The notes under the pieces: model-generated | The model's database searches: none | What the model was told of the DNA's origin: nothing | What the model saw: the letters and a program-made list of their open reading frames with translations, nothing else | Part shown: positions 57,432 to 64,000 of the stretch, piece by piece | How positions within the stretch are numbered: position 1 is the stretch's first letter | Layout of the letters: the number at the start of each line of letters is the position of its first letter | NCBI GenBank assembly: GCA_963817395.1 | Contig: CAWFOC010000002.1 | Span: 17,233 to 81,232 of the forward strand | Direction: 5' to 3' | Origin: CAWGYQ01 sp963817395 | Lineage (GTDB): Bacteria > Acidobacteriota > Vicinamibacteria > Vicinamibacterales > CAVPJW01 | Length of the DNA: 64,000 nucleotides | Program-made: the position numbers and the translations under genes

Positions 57432-58275
57432 CTACGGAATGCGAAACGTGGTCAGGCCGTCGGTCGTCTGCGCGGTGGTCTGCGCCAGGAGCGGGCGCGC
57501 CTCGGTGACGAACGCGATGTGCGCATTGATGCCCTGCACCGCCGCTTCGCGGCGCTCCGTGGCCTCGAGCAGCTGTTGTTCGAGGAGCGGAGACGAGGAC
57601 GTTGTTCGCGTCTGTGGCCAGGCGGGCTGACGCGACGGCCGTCGCGTTGATCTTGTTGAGGACCGCGATCTGGGTGTTGACGTCCGGGTCGGTCCGAATA
57701 GGTGTCGTTTCCAGGTGCCCGGATGGCGGTCTCGTTAGGTCTGCGTGACCGCGCAGACGCCGAGCGCTTCGAGGCCGTGGACGACGCCCGCATCGGCGAG
57801 CTGCAGGCGGTCGTAGCGGACCTTCACGCGGGCGGCTTCCTCGGCCGAGAGCTGTGCGATGCGGCTCCCATAGGGCGCAACGGTTGCGTCGCGCGCGTGT
57901 AGCCCGCGGACGCGGCGTGGCCGGTGTTGGCCGCGGCGATCCAACCCGTCGGTCGTTCCCGTAGCGTATCCGCGGCCGTGAACGGCAGCCACGGATGTCG
58001 GCACGCCTCGATACCGGGCGCTCATGTCGACGGGCACCGTTGCGCTTGCTACACCAGGCAGCAGGTACTGCGTCCCGATTTGCTGATAGGTCGTCACCAG
58101 CTGGGCGTAGGTCTGTTGCAGTTCGGCGTAGCGAAGCAGCGCGTTGCCAAGTTCGCCGGGTCCAAGACGACCGAAGAACTGCGCCGACAGCCGGGCCGGT
58201 CGAGCCGACCACGATCACCGACACCAGCAAGGACCGAATCGCGAACCGACGGATCACCGATGCGCCGTGAGTCAT
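57432..58275 (-). CDS. trbJ: VirB5/TrbJ-like secreted pilus-associated protein (several frame breaks)
   Basis: ATG 58275 with GGAGGT five bases upstream. A signal peptide follows (RRFAIRSLLVSVIVVGSTGP), then a helical periplasmic protein. ELGNALLRYAELQQTYAQLV and TTYQQIGTQYLLPGV are visible, and later YGSRIAQLSAEEAARVKVRY. The end VTEARPLLAQTTAQTTDG is in the frame that stops at 57432. The long helices with Gln and Ala and the position between VirB10 and VirB6 match VirB5/TrbJ. About 280 residues. Low sequence conservation in this family makes the name less certain than the ATPases. Confidence 0.7.
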
Positions 58276-59542
58276 GGGCGACCTCCGGGGGTCGCGAGCG
58301 TGTCGCGGTAGGCCGGCAGATCCAGGTCGTTCGAGAGATAGACCTTGATGCGGTGCCCTTCCCGAATCGTGACCGTCGGGAGGAGGTTCAGAAAGCGATC
58401 GAGAATCCGCGCGCTCGACTGCGCGACACTGGCCGGCGACCCCCTGTCGATACACATCGAGGCCCGTCGCGTCCAGACCGACCGGTGCTCTGCGCCTGCG
58501 CGAATCCGGCGATCGCGCCAATCGCCAGCGACACGCCGAAGATCTGCGCGTAGTGTCGGTCGACCTGATCACGCAGGCCGGGTCCCCGATCTGGTTGAGC
58601 CCGGGAAGTGGTCCAGATCGACGCGGGTCGCCATTCGGCAGGATCACGCGGTGAAAGACGACGGCGAGCCGCGACTGACCAAAGGTGTTCACCGCGCGCG
58701 CCTCCCCGAGCACGCGCGCGCCGGCGGGAATCACCAGATGCTGGCGATCCGTCCGCATAGACGGGCACGTGACGAGGCAGTTCACCGGACCCGGCATAGG
58801 TGCCATCCAGTCGATTCGTGAGGACCGTCTCGATGAGGGTGCCTTCGGTGAGTCGATACGTCGGCTCGGTCGACGGTGCCCCCATAGGCACCCGGTCAGC
58901 CGTGGGCACGACCTTCGGATGGTCGAGTCGGGCGCCCTGCGCGGTGTCCGCAAACGCGACGGGATTGCGCACGCTCGGAGCCGCAGGGACACTGGGCGAC
59001 GCTGTGTCGGCTGATGGGGACTCAGCGACGGAGGACGGGTTAATCGGCGCCACGGACGACGAGGCGTCGATGTGGGAAGGGCGACTGACGGCCAGGTTAT
59101 CCGCGAAGAAGGACCGGTACTCGCGCTGTAGGCGCTCATGGTGGAGCGTATCGGTCGTGGTTGTTGTCCGTGTCGCCGCGCCGGTGGATTCGACCGGCAC
59201 GGCCGGACGCTCGGGCACCTCGCCGAGCGTCTGTTTCGCCACCTGGAGCTCCGCTTGTTCGGCCGCCAAGCGCTGTGCTTGTTCCTGAATCCGTGCCTGA
59301 TACGCCTCGATGCGCTGCAGATTCGGATCGACGGCCATGGCCCCGGCCGACGTGTTCGCCGTCGGGCGCGGCGGCGTCGAGCGACCCGTGATCGCGAGGA
59401 TCCCCATCATGACGATCGCGGTGCCGACCATCACCCAGGTCTGCAGGTGGCGCGGCATGACCCCCCGCGGGGTGTGTCGGCGATCGGTGACGAGCGGCGC
59501 CTGGGCGGGTGGTTCGGCGGACGAGGGTGGACGCTGCCACAT
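58272..59542 (-). CDS. trbI: VirB10/TrbI core-channel protein (several frame breaks)
   Basis: Spans inner membrane, periplasm and outer membrane in the secretion core. ATG 59542 (MWQRPPSSAEPPAQAPLVTD), a membrane helix TWVMVGTAIVMMGILAITGR, a coiled-coil segment (IQEQAQRLAAEQAELQVAKQ), a Pro/Ser-rich stretch and the TrbI/VirB10 beta-barrel. The barrel shows YRLTEGTLIETVLTNRLDGT, and after breaks near 58750-58460, HYAQIFGVSLAIGAIAGFAQ and ARILDRFLNLLPTVTIREGH with RIKVYLSNDLDLPAY. The motif 'TVTIREGHRIKVYL' is the classical VirB10 ending. About 424 residues; overlaps the TrbJ start by four bases. Confidence 0.86.
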
Positions 59543-59552
59543 CGCGAGCCCC

Positions 59553-60398
59553 CTAGCGCGGCTCGACGCGCGCGAAGACGAACCGCTTCTTGCCAATCGT
59601 GAGATAGCCGCTGTCGAGCACTTTCGGCACGATGTAGGTGCCCGTCACGCACCTGAAAGTGCACCAGATTCGGGGTGCCGTCTTTCAGCTCATAGAGCGA
59701 TGGCAGTTCGGCGGCTTCCGTCTGGATGTACGTCGCGAGGTCATCGTGAAACATCGCGCGCACAAAGAACGGCCCGACATGGGGTGCGAAGCGGTACGCA
59801 AACTTCAGACTCAGCGGATACGTGGTCCGGAAGCTTCGTGAGCCCTTCCTCAAGTTGCGTCTGGACGGCCTGCGTCTTCTCGCGGGTGTCCTGTTGGGCG
59901 CGCGCCACTTGCGCCCGAAGGTCCTCGACCTGCTGCGCCGGCACGTACTTCGGCCGTTCCTGCCAGGGCCGGAAGCTGGCGGGATCGTCCGGCTCGATGT
60001 AGACGCGCAAGTCCGGCTCCGCACCTGCCACCTCGGAAATCTCCGTCAGCACGAAGGCGTACACCTGCCCACTCGCGGTCACGAGATTGAGATTGGTGTC
60101 ACTGCCCACCTTGGCGGGCTTCACGGTACGCCAGTGGTCCGCGCACATTGACGATCCAGAACTCCTTGTCGCCGCAGGTCACCTCGATGATCGTCTTCGC
60201 CCTGCGGCAGCACAATGAGCGTCGTGTAACGCACCTTCGCGCGCAGGGCAACGAGATCGCGCGCGTGATACGCCACCGTGCGCGACGTCGGCGACGGAGC
60301 CGTCGTGCCACGGGTCCGGCGGGGCCGGGACTGGTCAGAGACGGACCGCTTCCTCCTGAGGCCAAGCCGACGAGCAGCAGAAACGCGGGTGCGGTCAT
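59553..60398 (-). CDS. trbG: VirB9/TrbG outer-membrane lipoprotein-associated protein (several frame breaks)
   Basis: Outer-membrane complex subunit. ATG 60398 with AGGAGG nine bases upstream. A signal peptide (MTAPAFLLLVGLASG) is followed by RTVAYHARDLVALRAKVRYT. Then TLIVLPQG, EFWIVNVRGPLAY, VKPAKVGSDTNLNLVTASGQ and VYAFVLTEISE are typical of VirB9. The C-terminal beta domain gives SLYELKDGTPNLVHFQVRDG and GYLTIGKKRFVFARVEPR. A helical insertion (VPAQQVEDLRAQVARAQQDT) sits in the middle, not usual for TrbG. About 280 residues. The start overlaps the VirB4 stop by four bases (ATGA). Confidence 0.88.
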
Positions 60399-62851
60399 AC
60401 GGGTGTTCCTCCTGGAGCTCGCCGGGGACAGGCCGGCGGGGGTGTGGCGCGAGGCGCGTCGGCTCCGCGCGAAGCTGCACCGACGTCGCACTGAACAGAC
60501 GGCGCGCTCTCGGGATCCGACAGTCGAGCGTCAGCACTTTCGCGACATCGGGTTGCTTCAGCAGCACCTGCTGCCGCGGGACGAGCGTCGCGATGCGCTC
60601 GGCCTCGGTGTCATTCAGATGAAAGAGCGCCTGGTAGACCGCGCGATCGATATTCGGGTTCGCGAGAAAGCACTTCGTCGGACAACTCTCAATCGCGACA
60701 CGCAGGAGATCCGATCGCTCCAGGTCCTCGCTCGACTGCGTCGCGAGGAGCACGCAGGCGTTCTTCTTGCGCCACGTTTTCAGCGCCTCGGTCAGGTAGC
60801 GCTGAATCGGCGGATCGCGGAGAAATCGCCAGGCTTCATCGAGGACGAAGACTTTCAGCGTGCTCGGCCAAGGCCGGATCGGCCATCGCGGCATCCGCGC
60901 GGTGCAGGAGATAAAAGAGCAGCGGTTCGAGGAGCGCGGGTAGCGCATCGAGCCCTTCGAAATCGACGTACTGAAACCGCGCGAGCGTCAGCGTGTCCTC
61001 GACGTGATCGAAGAGGACGCCGTACGGTCCCCCCTGCACCCACCGCTGCAGCTGCTGCGCGAGTGGCCGGCGGCAGGATGTTGCGCAAGCGTCAACAGGC
61101 GCCGCTGATCCGGATCGAGCGCGTAGATCGTCTCGATCTGCTCGTAGAGGTCGCGATCGTCGGCGAGGCTCATCGTGTACTGGCCGCCGGACTGGATGAG
61201 GACGTTGACGAACGCGACAAGAAAGTGGAGATTGGCCGGCGTGGGCGCCAGGCAGAACGGATTGATCGTCACGCTCGCGTCGATCCAGACCCAGCGGAGC
61301 GCACTCCCGCCGAAGTCGGGGTGAGCGGCCGGTAGCTCCCGCCCAGATCGAAGATCATCGTGACGGGCGCTATAGCGCTGCAGATGGGCCATCAGGAAGT
61401 TGAGGAGGAATGACTTGCCGCTGCCGGTCGCGCCCAGCACGAGCGTGTGCGCGACATCCTCGACGTGGAGATTGAGTGGTACGGGGTGCCCTGGGTCGTT
61501 TCGAGGACGGCGAGCGATTCCCGCCGAGGTGCGGATTGGTCGCGCGCGCCCCCGTCCTGGGCGAAAAGAGCAAGGACAGGTCCGCATAGTTGGTGTTGAG
61601 CAGGTACATCGCGCGGAGGTTGTACGCGGTGTTGCCGGGCACGACGGCGAGCCACGCGTTCAGCAGGTTGTACCGCTCGTCGGTGAGCTGGGCATCATGG
61701 GCGGCAAACGCCTTCGGCGCACGCGCGCCACACTCCGCTCGAGCGCCGCGGGGTCGGTGTCGTACAGGACGACCGTCATCGTGTACGGCCAAAGTACCGA
61801 CCATGGAGCGTGAGCTCCGTGAGGCAGGCGCCGAGATCGGTCACGAGCGCGGCCGCGCTGTCGTCGATGAGGAGGTCGTCGGCGCGGCGGGCGCGTCGCC
61901 GAGAGGTAGTTCGTGAGGCTGACCTTGCGCGTTGTGGAAATGGCGGCGCTTCGCGTGGATCTCTCGCCGAATCGCCCCCTGCCCTTCGCGCTGCCAGTGA
62001 TTCATGAGGATCAGGTTCGACGGGATCTCGTAGAGCGACTTCGAAGCAGGTGCGGGAACGTCTGGGCCGGCGGCTCCTTGAGCGTGAGGACCCGCACGTA
62101 ATAGTCGTCGAGCCGGAGATGCCCGCGATGACACTCCAGGGCGGAGTCGCCCGCGTCGTAGTCGAGGAACGTGTCCTGCGGTGAGCCGGGCCGTCCGCGC
62201 TTTCGCGGCGCGTAATTCAGGAGCCGGCGGAAAAAGCGTGAACGCCTCCGCCTTCGGCGACCACCGCGGCCGGACCGTGTCCTGCAGCTGGAGCACGAAG
62301 GCGTCGACCTGGTGTGCAGACGCGTGCGGCGGAGTGCGGCAGCTCCTCGTCCAGGACGCGCACGGTCTGCGCCGTCGACAGGCCGACCCGCGCGCGGCGG
62401 TGAGCGGCGCGCGAGGCATCTCCGGCGCACGCCGGCGTCCACGCCTCCGTGGCCGACGGCGACCTCGGCGAGGATCACCAGATACAGCATCCAGCGTGTA
62501 GAGATCGGCGCCCTTCGCGTCGAGACACCGCTGCCGGCGGCGCGACAGCGCGTCGACGACGGGATCGGAGCGGCGTGGGCGGCATCGGGACCCGGTTGCG
62601 CTTCAGCACGTACTGCGACACCCGCATAGAGTCCGTCAAGAGTCGCAGCGCCGATTCGAACCGCGCGCGTGCGGGCTCGCGTCGTCGGGGTCGAGGCATT
62701 CATAGTCGACACCCTGGAGCGCAAGCACGACACCCAGATCGCCGCTCTTCGTGAGAAACACCTGGTCGTCGACGAACCCGTAGAGGTTGAGGAGCACGTT
62801 GAGCGCGCCGGCGTCGCTGATGTCCTTGACGATGCGCGCGAGGGGCATCAT
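60395..62851 (-). CDS. trbE: VirB4/TrbE ATPase (many frame breaks)
   Basis: Largest ATPase of the secretion channel, about 820 residues from ATG 62851 (MMPLARIVKDISDAGALNVL). The first part reads GFVDDQVFLTKSGDLGVVLA, and the middle contains helical sequence with several frame changes. The RecA domain shows VLGATGSGKSFLLNFLMAHL (Walker A, near 61430) and WIDASVTINPFCLAPTPAN. Walker B is VFVLDEAWRFLRDPPIQRYL near 60860-60800, and later CVLLATQSSEDLERSDLLRV and ESCPTKCFLANPNIDRAVYQ. This is the VirB4/TrbE/CagE ATPase order. The stop TGA overlaps the VirB9 ATG. Confidence 0.86.
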
Positions 62852-63152
62852 CGCGCGGGCTCCGGGTGACCGTGAGGCACGCGAGCTTGGCGGGGTCGTA
62901 GCGCACGCGGGCGCGCGCCGATCGCAACACGATCGCGCAGGAGCTGCGGATTCGTCGCTGCGTGATCCCGCGCGCGCGCCAGATACAGCGCCAGAAACAT
63001 GCACGAGACCCGCCAGCAGGCTGCCGAAGAAGGTGAACGTCGCGGCTCCCACGACGAGCGCGAGGAAAAACAGCCGACGCTCGGCGCCGCCAATCGTCAG
63101 CGGCTTGTTGATGGAACGGTACACGGGCTGCACGCGCGGGCGTTTGCGCCAT
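62848..63152 (-). CDS. trbD: VirB3/TrbD inner-membrane protein (frame breaks)
   Basis: About 101 residues. ATG 63152, then RPRVQPVYRSINKPLTIGGA, ERRLFFLALVVGAATFTFFG (membrane helix) and SCMFLALYLARARDHAATNP. The short basic N-terminus, paired membrane helices and YxxINKP..I motif are the VirB3/TrbD pattern. The stop lies in the overlap with the VirB4 ATG. Anchors the ATPase to the membrane. Three frame changes needed in 300 bases. Confidence 0.75.
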
Positions 63153-63163
63153 CGCGCGAGCCC

Positions 63164-63442
63164 TTACGGAAACAGCCACGCCATGAAGTTGACGGCGCCG
63201 ATGGCCATCCCGACGCCGAAGACGATGCCGGCCAGCAGTCGCTTCGATCCGCCCTCGCCGAACGCGAACGTCACGCCACCGACCACGATCGACACGAGAC
63301 TCAGCCCGCGCGCGATCGGCCCGGTGAAGCTGGTCATCAGGACGTTGACGGCGTTCTCCCACGGCGACTGGGCATAGCTGGCGGTCGGCACGAGCATGAC
63401 CGCGGCGACGACGAGCAGACCCGCCGCGCGCCAGCGTGCCAC
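63164..63442 (-). CDS. trbC: VirB2/TrbC pilin precursor
   Basis: About 92 residues from GTG 63442: signal peptide (MARWRAAGLLVVAAVMLVPT) cleaved after ASYAQ, giving the mature pilin. Two hydrophobic helices separated by a short loop are seen (ARGLSLVSIVVGGVTFAFGE, RLLAGIVFGVGMAIGAVNFM). Length and layout match VirB2/TrbC, the major conjugative pilus subunit. Located first in the core set, 11 bases before the VirB3 start. A second ATG at 63478 in another frame (MPWWVPVILGLV) is probably a frame-shifted start. Confidence 0.82.
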   Translation of the reverse strand: MARWRAAGLLVVAAVMLVPTASYAQSPWENAVNVLMTSFTGPIARGLSLVSIVVGGVTFAFGEGGSKRLLAGIVFGVGMAIGAVNFMAWLFP

Positions 63443-63485
63443 ACGAGCCCGAGGATGACTGGAACCCACCACGGCATCTCGACTC

Positions 63486-63788
63486 CTATACCTGTACCTC
63501 CGGGCGTTCTTCGATGACGGTCCACCCTTGCGCGACCAAACACGGCTCCGATCCGGTCGGCGTAGTCGACGAGCCGCTCCAGACTGGGCTGCAGATGCAA
63601 CAGCACGAGTTCCGAGATCGAGCGCGAGGCCGAACGCGTAGCCGAATGAGGTTTCGACCGCGAGCGCGCGAAGATCGTCGGTCGCGCCGCGGAGGCGCCA
63701 GAGGGCGATCGGCTTAGGGTCGTCGACGAGCCGACCGACATGGACTCCACGTACCACTGGCACCATTCGGGAACGTCGTGTCGTCCAT
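63486..63788 (-). CDS. small conserved protein leading the transfer operon (frame breaks)
   Basis: About 100 residues from ATG 63788, with AGGAGG just upstream. The joined reading gives WCQWYVESMSVGRLVDDPKP, IALWRLRGATDDLRALAVET and then LLHLQPSLERLVDYADRIGA, VFGRAQGWTVIEERPEVQV to a TAG at 63488-63486. Three frames are needed. I do not recognise the family. Being first in the operon with a good ribosome site it might be an entry or regulatory protein. Not a membrane protein. Confidence 0.5.
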
Positions 63789-64000
63789 CGGCTCCTCCTC
63801 TCGCGGTACGATCGCTACAGCAAGAACCGTGACAGCCGATTCAATCGAGCCAGGCGCAGACGTGCACGTTCGTGGTCAGCTCGGATCTTGGAGAACCTCA
63901 CGGCATGGAACGATGGGATCTCGCGAGCAAAAACCGTGCACGCAGGTCCGAGGACGTCCGCCGGACCAGGGATGTGCGAAATCACACGCGCCGTTGTGTG
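63789..64000. other. region upstream of the transfer operon, no gene seen
   Basis: About 210 bases. On the minus strand a weak pair TTGAAT / TGTAGC with 19-base spacing lies before the first transfer gene; it is not good enough to call. The operon promoter or the tail of a further gene may be here. Confidence 0.4.

Larger units (their letters stand above)
47924..64000. mobile_element. integrative conjugative element (left end at tRNA-Thr; right end outside window)
   Basis: From the tRNA 3' end to the window edge every recognisable gene is a conjugation or regulatory gene, nearly all on the minus strand: AlpA-type regulator, TrwC-type relaxase, TraD coupling protein, relaxosome RHH protein and nine VirB/Trb genes. 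No chromosomal-type gene intervenes. A full P-type (VirB) secretion set with MobF relaxase indicates a self-transmissible element. No integrase, partition or origin gene is in view, so integration by a tRNA-specific recombinase is inferred from position; the integrase and attR should lie to the right. No second copy of the tRNA end was seen. Confidence 0.8.

Noticed and set aside
57208..59139. 643-residue minus-strand frame covering trbL, trbJ and trbI
   Set aside because: It is a chance chain of wrong frames; the true pieces change frame inside it and match three separate transfer proteins.

Overview
This is about 64 kb of GC-rich bacterial DNA. The first ~47.8 kb is ordinary, densely packed chromosome. 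The last ~16 kb, starting at the 3' end of a tRNA-Thr gene, is an integrated conjugative element. The best guess for the host is an Acidobacteriota member, perhaps Vicinamibacteria-like. That rests on the VWFA-related secreted protein, the style of the 4VR-like and DUF6335 genes, and the combination of an orphan Ku, a short non-coiled-coil ValRS and a methylmalonyl-CoA mutase pair. It is inference from gene content, not from a marker gene.

Layout of the chromosome: mobA, argS and a class I amidotransferase run rightward (0.3-3.8 kb). A leftward run of eight tightly spaced genes follows (14.7 down to 3.8 kb): secreted amidohydrolase, methylmalonyl-CoA mutase catalytic and B12 subunits, a response-regulator/valyl-tRNA synthetase fusion, birA, coaX, a conserved unknown, and an rRNA/tRNA uracil methyltransferase. 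Next come glutamate dehydrogenase, DinB and VWFA genes, and two acyl-CoA dehydrogenases with a HIT protein. The cmk / rpsA / HU neighbourhood is interrupted by a divergent H1-like DUF6335 gene. After that come an RNA pseudouridine synthase, scpB-scpA, trpS, a site-2 protease and uvrC; then a CDP-alcohol phosphatidyltransferase with a tiny membrane protein, ku, tdk, an ITPase/XTPase, efp, hsp20, htrA and a secreted M1 peptidase; then an alkyl-purine glycosylase, uvrA, a TlpA-like thioredoxin and a DegT aminotransferase. DNA repair is well represented (uvrA, uvrC, mpg, ku).

The mobile part: immediately after tRNA-Thr(CGT) lies an AlpA-type regulator/excisionase. Beyond it an almost complete leftward conjugation operon encodes (in transcription order) a small unknown, VirB2/TrbC, VirB3/TrbD, VirB4/TrbE, VirB9/TrbG, VirB10/TrbI, VirB5/TrbJ, VirB6/TrbL, VirB8/TrbF, a small unknown, VirB11/TrbB, an ORF6N protein, a ribbon-helix-helix relaxosome protein, a TraD/TrwB coupling protein and a TrwC/TraA relaxase-helicase. 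The gap before the relaxosome gene holds palindromes and is the best oriT candidate. No integrase, lytic transglycosylase or cargo is visible, and the element runs off the right edge.

Sequence quality matters here. Many genes read correctly only if one joins two or more frames. There are about 15 such breaks in the first 47 kb, and a far higher rate beyond the tRNA (the relaxase alone needs more than a dozen). The breaks are single indels and the protein sequence is otherwise well preserved, which looks more like uncorrected long-read indels than decay. I therefore annotate joined genes as CDS and state where the frame changes.
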